Source of the DNA: an uncultured Pelagibacteraceae bacterium
GTDB taxonomy: Bacteria > Pseudomonadota > Alphaproteobacteria > Pelagibacterales > Pelagibacteraceae
Length of the DNA stretch: 64,000 nucleotides
Direction of reading: 5' to 3'
Assembly: GCA_902572605.1 (NCBI GenBank)
Contig: CACGGD010000001.1
Span: 221,861 to 285,860, forward strand
Of the stretch, positions 7,542 through 16,478 are shown in pieces. Below the pieces are notes generated by a model, which saw nothing but the letters and a program-made list of their open reading frames with translations, was not told the origin of the DNA and searched no databases. Each line of letters opens with the position of its first letter. Within the stretch, counting starts at the first letter, position 1. A program made the translations under genes and the position numbers.

Positions 7542-8146
7542 TAGATAGAAAAAAAAAATTAAGAATTATTCAATTTTTTTTACTTATTTTTAGTCTAATA
7601 ATAATTTATTTAACTTATTACAATAAACAAATCAGTGATACAGATTTAGCTGAATCTAAAGCGATTGAAGAAAATTTAAAAGATGAAGATCAAGAAGAAG
7701 GAGATTTATTTTTTAATATTGAGTACACAGGCTTAGATCTTCGTGGAAATAGATATATTTTAAAATCTAAGAAAGCACGTTTAGATGAATTAAAACCGGA
7801 AATAGTCTATATGGACGAGGTTCATGCAATTTTTTATTTTAAAGACAATACAATATTATATATTTGGTCAGATAAGGGAATATATAATAATAAAAATTTA
7901 GATATGAAATTTTCTGATAATGTAAGAGCAGAGTACATGGAGAGCAAACTTTTTGCTGAGAAAGCTGACTATTCAAACTCAAAAAATTATCTAAGTATAT
8001 ATGAAAACGTCAGAATTGACGACATAAAGGGAAACTTGATTGCAGATAAATTATTATTTGATATAAAAAAACAAAATCTAGCTATTACATCTTTTAATGA
8101 TGGTAAAATAAATGCTAATATAAAATTAAATGAAAAAAGGTTTTAG
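7538..8146 (+). CDS. lptC: LptC-like LPS-export bridge protein
   Basis: The 202-residue protein has one N-terminal membrane anchor (about residues 8-26, IIQFFLLIFSLIIIYLTYY), an acidic linker (NLKDEDQEEGD), and a beta-rich periplasmic domain with the repeated pattern typical of LptC/OstA proteins (YILKSKKARLDE, VHAIFYFKDNTILYIWSDKGIYN, LSIYENVRI). LptC hands LPS from the LptBFG transporter to the periplasmic bridge. It starts 4 nt inside kdsD, and lptB starts 17 nt before its stop. The usual lptA between lptC and lptB is absent here. Confidence 0.75.
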   Translation: MIDRKKKLRIIQFFLLIFSLIIIYLTYYNKQISDTDLAESKAIEENLKDEDQEEGDLFFNIEYTGLDLRGNRYILKSKKARLDELKPEIVYMDEVHAIFYFKDNTILYIWSDKGIYNNKNLDMKFSDNVRAEYMESKLFAEKADYSNSKNYLSIYENVRIDDIKGNLIADKLLFDIKKQNLAITSFNDGKINANIKLNEKRF

Positions 8147-8882
8147 AATTTTAAAATTTAAAAAAGACAGACCTATCCTTGAGGTCAAAGAAATAAACAA
8201 ATCTTTTGATGGAAGGCCAATTTTAAAAAAGCTTTCACTAAAAGTTTTTCCAGGAGAGTGCGTTGGTGTCCTAGGTCCAAACGGTTGTGGAAAAACAACT
8301 TTGTTTCAAATGTGTATTGGTGAACAAAATCCTGAAGGAGGAAAAATATATCTAAACAATAAAGCTATAGATGAGATTCCTATGCATCTTAGATCAAAAA
8401 AAGGTTTGGGTTACCTTCCTCAACAAAGAAGCGTATTTAATATGAGCGTTTATGATAATATACTTGGGATCGCTCAAATAAATATAAAAGACTCTCAAAA
8501 CCAAAAAGAAATTACTGAAAAACTTCTCGACGAGTTCAACTTACAACACTTAAGATCATTAAATGCAAACGTATTATCGGGAGGAGAATTGAGACGCTTG
8601 ATGATGGCTCGTGTAATGATAAATAAACCAAAAATAGTTTTACTCGATGAACCCTTAGCAGCTTTAGATCCAATCGTAATTGAAGACATTCAAAAATATA
8701 TTTTAAAAATTCAATCTAGTGGTACGGCAATACTTGTAACAGATCACAACGTAAAAAACTTGTTTCAAATAACAGATCGTTCATACATCCTGGGCGAACA
8801 AACTGTTATAGCAGAAGGAACGTCGAGAGAACTGTTAAAATCTTCAAAGGCAATAGAGCATTATTTTGGATCACAATTTTAA
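8130..8882 (+). CDS. lptB: LptB, ATPase of the LPS export ABC transporter
   Basis: The 250-residue ABC ATPase has Walker A GPNGCGKTT, a Q-loop in GYLPQQRSVF, the signature LSGGELRRLMMAR, Walker B IVLLDEPLAALD, and the H-loop VTDHNVKN. The LSGGE.RR/DHNV combination and the C-terminal AEGTSREL are LptB-like. It powers LPS extraction from the inner membrane together with LptF/LptG, which are not in the window. It overlaps lptC by 17 nt, implying translational coupling. The N-terminal 18 residues before EVKEINKSF are slightly longer than usual. Confidence 0.9.
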   Translation: MKKGFRILKFKKDRPILEVKEINKSFDGRPILKKLSLKVFPGECVGVLGPNGCGKTTLFQMCIGEQNPEGGKIYLNNKAIDEIPMHLRSKKGLGYLPQQRSVFNMSVYDNILGIAQINIKDSQNQKEITEKLLDEFNLQHLRSLNANVLSGGELRRLMMARVMINKPKIVLLDEPLAALDPIVIEDIQKYILKIQSSGTAILVTDHNVKNLFQITDRSYILGEQTVIAEGTSRELLKSSKAIEHYFGSQF

Positions 8883-8890
8883 TAAATTTA

Positions 8891-10234
8891 ATGCAGTCTA
8901 AAAGTTTTTCTTTAAATATTAATCACAAAATAAAACCTTTTTCAAAATCAATTAAAGTAGACTCAGACAAATCTTTATCAATCAGAAGTTTTTTAATCGG
9001 ATCGATTTGTGAAAATATTTCAGTAGCTAAAAATGTATTGGAGTCTGAAGATGTTTTTTCAACAATTAATTGTTTAAAGAAACTTGGTGTCCAAATAAGA
9101 AAAGAGTCAAAATCGTATTTTATTCATGGAAAAGGTCTAGGTTCATTATTTGCTAAAAAAAACTTAAATTTAAATTTTGGGAATTCAGGTACTTTAGCAA
9201 GACTTTTAATAGGAATTTTATCAACTACGCCTGACATAGAAATTAAAATACAAGGTGATAATTCTTTAAATAAAAGAAGTATGGAAAAATTAATTAAGCT
9301 AATGTCAGAATTTGGAGCCGAGTTTTTACCAAAAAATAAATTTAATTTTCCGCTTAAACTTATTTCAACTGAAATGCCAGTTTGTATTAACTATACTGCT
9401 GGAGTTTCTGCTCAACTTAAAAGTGCAGTTATACTAGCTGGTTTAAATTCTTATGGAACTACTGAAATAATTGAAGATAAAAAAAGTAGAGACCATACAG
9501 AAAATATGCTGATAAAAAATCCTAAAGCAATAAGAATAAAAAAAAAAAGAAAAAAACTTATAAAAATATATGGAAAAAAAAAATTAAATCCAATTAATAT
9601 TAATGTGCCTGGAGATCCTTCCTCAGCGGCTTTTTTTACAGCACTAACATTATTAAATAAAAATTCAAAATTAAAAATAAAAAATGTGGGGTTAAACCCA
9701 ACCCGAATTGGTTTTTATGAATTACTAAAAAAACATGGAGCAAAAATAAAATTTAAAAATATAAGAAAAAATAATAATGAAGTTTATGGAGATATCTATG
9801 TTCAAAGTTCAAAAATAAGACCAATAAAAGCCTCTAAGGATTTTTATGTTAAAACTACAGATGAATATCCAATACTTTCAGTCATCGCCGCTTTAACTAA
9901 AGGAACATCTGTGTTTAAAGGAATAGGAGATCTAGTTAATAAAGAAAGTAATCGTATAAAAGAAATGCAAAAAGTTTTAAAACAAATTGGTATAAAAAGT
10001 AAATCCACAAAAGATCAGATTAAGATTTTTGGAAAAAATATATTAATGCCTAAAAATAAAATAATAAAAATCCCTGATATAAAAGATCATCGAATTTTTC
10101 AAAGCACCTCTATTCTTGCTTTAGTTACAGGAACAAAAGCAAGAATGAAAAATTTTGAAACGGTTTTTACTTCTGCACCATCTTTTTTAAAAATACTAAA
10201 ATCATTAGGAGGAAAATTTGAAATTAAAAGATAA
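8891..10234 (+). CDS. aroA: 3-phosphoshikimate 1-carboxyvinyltransferase (EPSP synthase)
   Basis: The 447-residue enzyme makes EPSP from shikimate-3-phosphate and PEP in aromatic amino-acid synthesis. Visible landmarks are the N-terminal substrate loop VDSDKSLSIRSFL (family form DKSISHRA; His is Ile here), GNSGTLARLL, a central DPSSAAFFTALTLL, DHRIFQ and ESNRIKEM near the C-terminus. Gene order aroA-cmk-rpsA-ihfB is strongly conserved in alphaproteobacteria. It overlaps cmk by 17 nt. A Lys/Ile-rich insertion around residues 212-232 probably reflects AT-driven drift. Confidence 0.9.
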   Translation: MQSKSFSLNINHKIKPFSKSIKVDSDKSLSIRSFLIGSICENISVAKNVLESEDVFSTINCLKKLGVQIRKESKSYFIHGKGLGSLFAKKNLNLNFGNSGTLARLLIGILSTTPDIEIKIQGDNSLNKRSMEKLIKLMSEFGAEFLPKNKFNFPLKLISTEMPVCINYTAGVSAQLKSAVILAGLNSYGTTEIIEDKKSRDHTENMLIKNPKAIRIKKKRKKLIKIYGKKKLNPININVPGDPSSAAFFTALTLLNKNSKLKIKNVGLNPTRIGFYELLKKHGAKIKFKNIRKNNNEVYGDIYVQSSKIRPIKASKDFYVKTTDEYPILSVIAALTKGTSVFKGIGDLVNKESNRIKEMQKVLKQIGIKSKSTKDQIKIFGKNILMPKNKIIKIPDIKDHRIFQSTSILALVTGTKARMKNFETVFTSAPSFLKILKSLGGKFEIKR

Positions 10235-10874
10235 AAAAATTCAAATCTCCTGTGATGGAGGAGCCGCAACAGGTAAATCAACTGGAGCTAAAATGATTGC
10301 CAAGAAATATAAGCTAAGTTTTTTATCATCTGGTCTACTATATAGATATGCAAGTCATCTTTTAATTAAATATAAGCCCAGAAATAAATTAAAACTTTTA
10401 AGAAACAAATTTAAAAAATTAAATTATAAAAAATTAAATAAAATAAATTTGCACACAATTGAAATATCTAAGCACAGTGCGATTATTGCAAAAATTTACA
10501 AGGTAAGACAAATTCTAAAAGATTTTCAAACTACTTTTGCAAAAAAAAATAAAAATTGTTGTATTGAAGGAAGAGATATATCAACAAAAATTCTTCCTAA
10601 TTCAGATGTAAAGTTTTTTTTTAAATGCAATTTAAACATTGCAGCTTTTAGAAGATACAATGAATTAAAAAAAAGGAATTATAAAATTAAAATTAAAGAC
10701 GTTAAAAAAGCCTTGAGAATTAGAAATAATCACGACATCAAAAGAAAAAGTAGCCCTTTACTCAAACATAGAGATGCGATAGAAATCGACACCGGAAAAT
10801 TAAACAAAAAAGCTATGGTGAAAAAAATGTCTAAATATGTAGATAAAATGATTAAAATAAAATATGGCAACTGA
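10218..10874 (+). CDS. cmk: Cytidylate kinase
   Basis: The 218-residue P-loop kinase has the CMP-kinase Walker A CDGGAATGKSTGAKM at residues 10-24, the acceptor motif SSGLLYRYASH, the CMP-binding segment IEGRDISTKILPN, and a LID-type Arg region. It phosphorylates CMP and dCMP. It overlaps both aroA (17 nt) and rpsA (11 nt), so it is inside a tightly coupled operon. Lys content is extreme, as for its neighbours. Confidence 0.9.
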   Translation: MKLKDKKIQISCDGGAATGKSTGAKMIAKKYKLSFLSSGLLYRYASHLLIKYKPRNKLKLLRNKFKKLNYKKLNKINLHTIEISKHSAIIAKIYKVRQILKDFQTTFAKKNKNCCIEGRDISTKILPNSDVKFFFKCNLNIAAFRRYNELKKRNYKIKIKDVKKALRIRNNHDIKRKSSPLLKHRDAIEIDTGKLNKKAMVKKMSKYVDKMIKIKYGN

Positions 10875-12591
10875 ACAAGAACTAAATAAAACTAATCCCT
10901 TACATAAAGAATTTCAATCCCTTCTAGAAAAGGACTTCAAAGACAGAAAATTAAAAGAAAACGAAATCATTAAAGCTACAGTTACAGAAATAACGAAAAA
11001 TTTTATCGTAGTAGATTGTAAAGCGAAAATGGAGGGAATGATTCCAATCGAAGAATTTAAAAATGATGATGAGTTATCAAAATTAAAAGTTGGCTCAACT
11101 ATTGATGTATACTTAGACAGAATAGAAAGCGCGAGAGGAGAAATTGTTATTTCTAGAGACAAAGCCAGAAAAATGAAGTCTTGGAAAAAAATGGAAAAAG
11201 TTTTTGAGTCTCAGGAAGAATTAACTGGTTATATCACTGGAAAAGTTAAAGGAGGATTTATTACTACTGTAGAAGGTTTGCCTTGTTTTATGCCTTCCTC
11301 TCAAATTGATATAAGACCACTAAAAAAAGTTGATCATCTAATGAATACCCCGGTAAAAGTGATAGCAACAAGAATAGATAAGAATCGTGGAAATGTTTGC
11401 GTTTCGAGAAGAGCAGTACTTGAAAAAAGTAAAAATGCAGAAATAACTGAAGCGTTAAAAAATATTAAAGAAGGTACCATTGTAGAGAATGCAATTGTGA
11501 AAGCTACGACGGATTGGGGAATATTTTTAGATATAAATGGAGTGGATGCGTTGTTGCACGTTTCTGATTTAAGTCATGGAAGAGTTAAGAAACCGTCAGA
11601 CTTAGTAACTATAGGACAAAAATTAAAAGTAAAAATCACAAAGATTGATCAAAAAACAAACAGAGTATCAGCATCTATTAAAGCTTTAACTGAAGATCCT
11701 TACTCTAATATAGAAAAAAAATATAAAGTGGGTGAATTTTATAAGGGTACCGTTACAAAAATTATGGATTATGGCTGTTTTGTTAGAATTGAAGATGGAA
11801 TTGAAGGTTTAATTCACAATTCAGAACTAGATTGGACGAATAGAAATGTTAAACCAAGTAAAGTTTTATCAGTATCTCAAAGTATAAAGTTTAAAATTGT
11901 TAATATTGATAAAGAGTCAAAAAGAATTTCATTATCTTATAAAGCAACTTTGGATAATCCTTGGAATAAAATTAAAGAGAGTATTGGTAAAGAAGTAAAA
12001 GTTAAGATTAATAATATTACTGATAAAGCAATATTTGCAGAATTGACTGAGTCAGGTTTAACTGGAATGCTGCATTATAAAGAAATTTCTTATGATGAAA
12101 ATTTAGAGGATCTTAAAAAATTCAAAAAAAATGAAATCATAAGCGTCAAGATTATTGAAATCAAAGATGATAAAATCAGATTTTCAAAAAGGGCTTTGAG
12201 CAAAGATCCTTTAGATTGGTTTAAAGACAATAAGAAAAAAGTCGGCAACGTAATTACAACAAGAATTCATGAGGTTTTAAAATCTGGAGTAAAAGTTGCT
12301 GTAGATAAAGAAAAAAAATTAATTGTAACTATTAAAAAAGCAGATTTAGCAAAAGAATCTAGCGATGCTCGTCCAGAAGTATTTTCTCCAGGAAATGCAT
12401 TGGATGCTAAAATTACTGAATTAGATTTGAAAAATAGAAAAATTAAATTAAGTGTAAAAGCAGCACAAATAGATGAAGAAAAATCTCTTATTGCCAAATT
12501 TGGTGAAGGAGCAACTAAATCAGGCGCTACCTTAAAAGGAATTTTTGAAAAAGCTATTGGCAGCAAAAAAAAGAAAAAAGAAGAAAAATAA
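10864..12591 (+). CDS. rpsA: 30S ribosomal protein S1
   Basis: The 575-residue protein is built of about six S1 RNA-binding repeats. The clearest are WGIFLDINGVDALLHVSDLS (repeat 3) and YGCFVRIEDGIEGLIHNSEL (repeat 4), each followed by VKITKIDQ/IVNIDKESKRISLSYKA. S1 recruits mRNA, including SD-poor mRNA, to the 30S subunit. That suits this genome, where many starts have no Shine-Dalgarno. Length is close to the E. coli protein. It is followed without a gap by ihfB. The C-terminus is a Lys tail (GSKKKKKEEK). Confidence 0.95.
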   Translation: MATEQELNKTNPLHKEFQSLLEKDFKDRKLKENEIIKATVTEITKNFIVVDCKAKMEGMIPIEEFKNDDELSKLKVGSTIDVYLDRIESARGEIVISRDKARKMKSWKKMEKVFESQEELTGYITGKVKGGFITTVEGLPCFMPSSQIDIRPLKKVDHLMNTPVKVIATRIDKNRGNVCVSRRAVLEKSKNAEITEALKNIKEGTIVENAIVKATTDWGIFLDINGVDALLHVSDLSHGRVKKPSDLVTIGQKLKVKITKIDQKTNRVSASIKALTEDPYSNIEKKYKVGEFYKGTVTKIMDYGCFVRIEDGIEGLIHNSELDWTNRNVKPSKVLSVSQSIKFKIVNIDKESKRISLSYKATLDNPWNKIKESIGKEVKVKINNITDKAIFAELTESGLTGMLHYKEISYDENLEDLKKFKKNEIISVKIIEIKDDKIRFSKRALSKDPLDWFKDNKKKVGNVITTRIHEVLKSGVKVAVDKEKKLIVTIKKADLAKESSDARPEVFSPGNALDAKITELDLKNRKIKLSVKAAQIDEEKSLIAKFGEGATKSGATLKGIFEKAIGSKKKKKEEK

Positions 12592-12873
12592 TTGTCTCGA
12601 CCCGAGCTCATTAAACTACTTAAAAAAAAACATCCAAAACTTATTAAACCTCAATTAGAAACCATCATTGATACTTTTTTTGAAAGTATTAAGGAAGCTT
12701 TAATGAAAAAAAGATCTATTGAATTGCGTGGTTTTGGCACTTTTTTTATAAAAGAAATTAAAGAAAAATACTCTGCAAGAAATCCCAAAACGGGAGAGCT
12801 GATTTATGTGCCAAAAAAGAATAAGGTAAGGTTTAGAGCTAGTAAACAATTTAAGGAGTTTTTAAATCAATGA
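12592..12873 (+). CDS. ihfB: IHF beta subunit / HU-family DNA-binding protein
   Basis: The 93-residue protein is an HU/IHF fold: MSRPELIKLL, the RGFGTF turn, and the DNA-intercalating arm with RNPKTGE, where the Pro bends DNA. The start is a TTG placed immediately after the rpsA stop. Its translation aligns with the normal IhfB N-terminus (xxSELI), so TTG is preferred over any downstream ATG. rpsA-ihfB linkage is the usual arrangement. It overlaps pyrF by ATGA. Confidence 0.9.
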   Translation: MSRPELIKLLKKKHPKLIKPQLETIIDTFFESIKEALMKKRSIELRGFGTFFIKEIKEKYSARNPKTGELIYVPKKNKVRFRASKQFKEFLNQ

Positions 12874-13529
12874 AAAAACCAAAAATATTTATAGCTTGTG
12901 ATACTACAAATTTAACAAAAGTAAAAAAAATAATATTTCAATCACAAACAAATAAAATAAAGATTGGCTATAAATTTGGATTAGAATTTATGAACTCTAA
13001 AAAAGGAAGAGAGTTTGTATCTAAATTAAGAAATAAGATTATTTTTGTTGATCTCAAATTAAATGACACAGTACATACAATGATATCAACCGTGAAAGCA
13101 TTGAAAGATTTAAAGATAAATTACCTTACCGTTCATATTTCATCGGGGTTAGCTGCTCTAAGAGCAGTTAAAAAAGTTTCTGGGTCTATCAAGATAGTTG
13201 GGGTATCAACTTTAACATCGCTTAATAACAAAGATTTAAAAATAATAGGATACAATAGATCAGTTAAAAATTTAGTAAGCCATCAAGCTAAACTTGCTAA
13301 AAAAGCAGCATTGGATGCTTTAGTCTGTAGTCCTTTTGAAGTGAATATTGTCAGGAAGATTTTTAAGAAAGAAATCATTACTCCTGGAGTGCAAATAGGT
13401 AAAAAAAACTATGATCAAAAAAGGTCTATGGAAGCCAAAAAAGTCAACTCAGATTGGTTAGTCATAGGGCGCTCAGTAACGAGGGGAAGTATTAAAAAAA
13501 ATATTCAAAAGCTCATCAAATCATTATAA
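12870..13529 (+). CDS. pyrF: Orotidine-5'-phosphate decarboxylase
   Basis: The 219-residue TIM-barrel enzyme makes UMP. The catalytic charge network is visible in FVDLKLNDTVHTM (D-x-K-xx-D, family form DLKFHDIPNTV). Other landmarks are IACDTTNL near the N-terminus, KIGYKFGLEFM for the phosphate-side Lys, and the late phosphate-binding ITPGVQIG and WLVIGRSVTRG. It lies between ihfB and trpB, where many alphaproteobacteria have pyrF and/or trpF. trpF is missing at this spot. Confidence 0.9.
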   Translation: MKKPKIFIACDTTNLTKVKKIIFQSQTNKIKIGYKFGLEFMNSKKGREFVSKLRNKIIFVDLKLNDTVHTMISTVKALKDLKINYLTVHISSGLAALRAVKKVSGSIKIVGVSTLTSLNNKDLKIIGYNRSVKNLVSHQAKLAKKAALDALVCSPFEVNIVRKIFKKEIITPGVQIGKKNYDQKRSMEAKKVNSDWLVIGRSVTRGSIKKNIQKLIKSL

Positions 13530-13537
13530 AAGAAATA

Positions 13538-14767
13538 ATGATGAAGATTAAAAAGGGTGTTCAGTTAATAGACCAACATGACAAAAATTATATGTATGGT
13601 GGTAAATTTGGTGGCAATTTCATTCCTGAAACTCTTAAAAAACCTATTGATGACTTAACTAAATTATTTTTTAAACTTAGAAAAGATAAGAAATTTCTAA
13701 AAGAAAGAGATTATCACTTTAAAAATTATATTGGAACACCAACACCTTTTATTAAATTAGAAAATTTAACTGATCATCTAGGAGGAGCTCAAATTTATGC
13801 AAAAGTTGTTTCTGAAGCTAATGGAGGAGCTCATAAAATTTATAATGCAACCGTTCACTGTCTAATAGCTAAAAGAGCTGGAAAAAAATATATTGTTGGA
13901 GATACAGGAGCTGGTTATGCTGGCAAAATGCTTTCTATGGCAGCCAAAAAATTTGGTCTTAAGTGTAAAATTTTTATGGGAGCCAAAGATATTAAAAGAC
14001 AAAGACCGAATGTCCAAGCTATTAAAAAAAATGGCGCCCAAATTGTGCCTGTTACTACGGGAAGTCAAACGCTTGTGGATGCTGTTAGTGAATGTATGCG
14101 TTACTGGGTTTCAAATTGCGACACTACTCATATGTGTGTAGGATCAACAGTAGGTCCCAACATATTTATAAAGATTTGTGCTTGGAGCACAGCACAAATT
14201 TCAAGAGAATTAATGGTACAAGTTAAAGAAGAATTTGGAAAAATTCCAAATAAATTAAAGTTATTAAATTGTGTTGGTGGTGGAAGTTCTGCTATGGGTT
14301 TTTGGAATGAGTTTATGAATACAAATGCTGAATTTATTGGCATTGAAGCTGGAGGACCAAGAAAAAGCAAGTTACACGCCGCTCCTCTTACTAATGGATC
14401 AAAAATTGGAATACTTCATGGAGCTGCCCAATACGTAGTTCAAGATAAGGAAGGTCAAATTAGTCCTACAGAGTCGATTTCTGCAGGTTTAGATTATCCA
14501 GGAATTTCTCCTCTTCATTGTTTTTTAAAGGACACAAAACGTGCAAGTTATGTCTCTGCAACTGATGAAGAGGCTCTAAATGCTTACAAACTTGTTTCTA
14601 AATTAGAAAATATTTCTCCATCTTTAGAACCATCACATGCTTTTGCTCATGCAATTTCTATTTCTCCAAAATTAAAAAAGTCTGATGTTATTATTGTAAA
14701 TAGCTGTGGGGACTCATTAAAAGATAAGGACATCATAAAGAGTAAATTAGGAACTTACATAAGATGA
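13538..14767 (+). CDS. trpB: Tryptophan synthase beta chain, divergent
   Basis: The 409-residue PLP fold-II enzyme contains the N-terminal YGGKFGGNFIPETL, the PLP lysine in GGAHK (Lys100), the phosphate-binding VGGGSSAMG and the conserved SISAGLDYPG. Two catalytic positions differ from standard TrpB. The Glu of AETGAGQHG (Salmonella Glu109) is Asp122 in GDTGAGYAG, with the same 22-residue spacing from Lys. The Ser that bonds the PLP ring nitrogen (Ser377, LSGRGDKD) is Cys390 in NSCGDSLKDKD. GTAAGPHPYP is also lost (GSTVGPNIFI). Position next to trpA (ATGA overlap) supports the family name. Its exact reaction is less certain. Confidence 0.8.
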   Translation: MMKIKKGVQLIDQHDKNYMYGGKFGGNFIPETLKKPIDDLTKLFFKLRKDKKFLKERDYHFKNYIGTPTPFIKLENLTDHLGGAQIYAKVVSEANGGAHKIYNATVHCLIAKRAGKKYIVGDTGAGYAGKMLSMAAKKFGLKCKIFMGAKDIKRQRPNVQAIKKNGAQIVPVTTGSQTLVDAVSECMRYWVSNCDTTHMCVGSTVGPNIFIKICAWSTAQISRELMVQVKEEFGKIPNKLKLLNCVGGGSSAMGFWNEFMNTNAEFIGIEAGGPRKSKLHAAPLTNGSKIGILHGAAQYVVQDKEGQISPTESISAGLDYPGISPLHCFLKDTKRASYVSATDEEALNAYKLVSKLENISPSLEPSHAFAHAISISPKLKKSDVIIVNSCGDSLKDKDIIKSKLGTYIR

Positions 14768-15564
14768 AATCTAAAATTAAAATAGCTTTTGAAAAATGTA
14801 AAAAAGAAAAAAGGCCTGCGCTTTTAACCTATACTGTAGCAGGAGATAACACCAAAAAAAATTCGTTGAAAATATTGAATTCAATTTCAAAGTATGCTGA
14901 TATTTTAGAACTAGGTTTTCCTCACAACACACCAATAGCTGATGGAGGACAAATTCAAGGAAGTTCTCATAGGTCTCTAAAAAATGGAATTAAATTAAAA
15001 GATGTTTTTCAAATAGTAAAAAATTTTAAAAAAACTAATCCTTTGAAACCTCTTATTTTAATGGGTTATTATAATCTAATTTATCAAAATGGTGAGAGTA
15101 ATTTTTTAAACAGCTGTAAATCTTCAGGTGTTGATGGAATTATTGTTGTTGATTTACCATGGCCAGAAAACAAAAATTTTTCAAATAAATGCAAAAAAAA
15201 ATTTATAAACTTTATTCAACTTTTGTCACCTACAACTTCAAAAGATAGAATGAAAAAAATAATTAAAGACTCTCATGATATGATTTATTATATCAGTATG
15301 CTGTCTACGACAGGTGGAAAATTAAAAGTTTCTCCAAAAAAGATTCTTGAAAATTACGAAAAAATAAAAAGATATAGTGGAAAAAAAAATCTAGTGATAG
15401 GGTTTGGAATAACAAATAAAACTATCGCCTCTCTAAGTGCAGCTGATGGATTAGTTGTGGGTAGTCAATTATGTAAGACTATTACGGATTCTATTAAAAA
15501 AAGACAAAATCCTGTCACAAAATTAAATAAAGTAGTATATAATTTGAGAAATCAAATCATATGA
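14764..15564 (+). CDS. trpA: Tryptophan synthase alpha chain, divergent
   Basis: The 266-residue TIM barrel has the two catalytic acids of TrpA: Glu in LELGFP and Asp in PIADGGQIQ. However, the surrounding loop is HNTP instead of FSDP, and the loop-6 region reads YISMLSTTGGK instead of the usual SRAGVTG. ILMGYYNLIY, VDLPWPE and LVIGFGIT match family positions. It should split indole-glycerol phosphate and pass indole to TrpB. The changes mirror those in its TrpB partner, suggesting the pair co-evolved. It overlaps trpB and accD by 4 nt each. Confidence 0.8.
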   Translation: MKSKIKIAFEKCKKEKRPALLTYTVAGDNTKKNSLKILNSISKYADILELGFPHNTPIADGGQIQGSSHRSLKNGIKLKDVFQIVKNFKKTNPLKPLILMGYYNLIYQNGESNFLNSCKSSGVDGIIVVDLPWPENKNFSNKCKKKFINFIQLLSPTTSKDRMKKIIKDSHDMIYYISMLSTTGGKLKVSPKKILENYEKIKRYSGKKNLVIGFGITNKTIASLSAADGLVVGSQLCKTITDSIKKRQNPVTKLNKVVYNLRNQII

Positions 15565-16478
15565 ACTGGATAACAAAATTTATAAAGCCAAAAATTAAAT
15601 CACTCTTTGAAAAAAGATCTTCAAAAACAAAAGAAAATCTTTGGACATCATGTGAATGTAAAAATTTAATTTATAAAGAAGATCTTGCATCTAATTTTAA
15701 TTGTTGTCCCAAGTGTGGAGCTCACCATAAATTATCTTGTAAAGAAAGATTTGAAACTTTTTTTGATAATAAAGAATATGAATTAATAAAGACTCCTTTA
15801 CCAAAGGATGATCCTTTGAAATTTGAAGATAATAAGAAATATGAAGATAGGTTAAAATCAGCTAGGAAAATCACTCAGCAGGATGATGCTGTAGCAATAG
15901 CAAAAGGTAAAGTTAAAGATATTAATGTTGTAGTAGGTGCACAAGATTTTAGATTCATTGGAGGATCTTTTGGTGCAGCCTCCGGAGAAGCGTTCATTGC
16001 AGGTATTCAACATTCAATTGAAAATAATAAGCCATTTATCTTTTTTAGTTGTAGCGGAGGACAAAGAATGATGGAGTCATCAATTGCTTTAATGCAAATG
16101 TCTAGAACTGCTTTAGCTGTAAATGAATTAAAGAAAAAAAATATTCCTTATATAGTTGTTTTAACAAATCCTACAACGGGAGGTGTCACAGCTTCCTGGG
16201 CTATGTTAGGTGATATTTTAATTGCTGAACCTAAAGCAACTATAGGTTTTGCTGGGAGACGTGTAATTCAAGACACGGTAAGAGAGACTTTACCAGAAGA
16301 ATTTCAAACAGCAGAGTATGTAAAAGATCATGGTGGTATAGACCTAGTGGTTGAAAGAAAATATTTAAACTCAACTATAGGAACTTTACTAAATGTATTG
16401 TTGAAAAAAGCAGAGGCTCAGGCTAAAAATGAGTCATCTAATGTCACAATCGATCGATCTTTACAATCAGCTAGCTAA
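15561..16478 (+). CDS. accD: Acetyl-CoA carboxylase carboxyltransferase subunit beta
   Basis: The 305-residue subunit of the carboxyltransferase that makes malonyl-CoA has an N-terminal zinc ribbon and a crotonase-fold domain (VVVGAQDFRFIGGSFGAASGEAF, SCSGGQRMMES, LTNPTTGGVTASWAML, GFAGRRVIQDTVRE). The ribbon's second knuckle is normal (C49-PK-C52), but the first is C31-E-C33, a CXC instead of the usual CXXC. The codons are clear and no frameshift is needed. accA is not in the window. It overlaps trpA by ATGA and folC by 50 nt, as in the common accD-folC pair. Confidence 0.9.
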   Translation: MNWITKFIKPKIKSLFEKRSSKTKENLWTSCECKNLIYKEDLASNFNCCPKCGAHHKLSCKERFETFFDNKEYELIKTPLPKDDPLKFEDNKKYEDRLKSARKITQQDDAVAIAKGKVKDINVVVGAQDFRFIGGSFGAASGEAFIAGIQHSIENNKPFIFFSCSGGQRMMESSIALMQMSRTALAVNELKKKNIPYIVVLTNPTTGGVTASWAMLGDILIAEPKATIGFAGRRVIQDTVRETLPEEFQTAEYVKDHGGIDLVVERKYLNSTIGTLLNVLLKKAEAQAKNESSNVTIDRSLQSAS

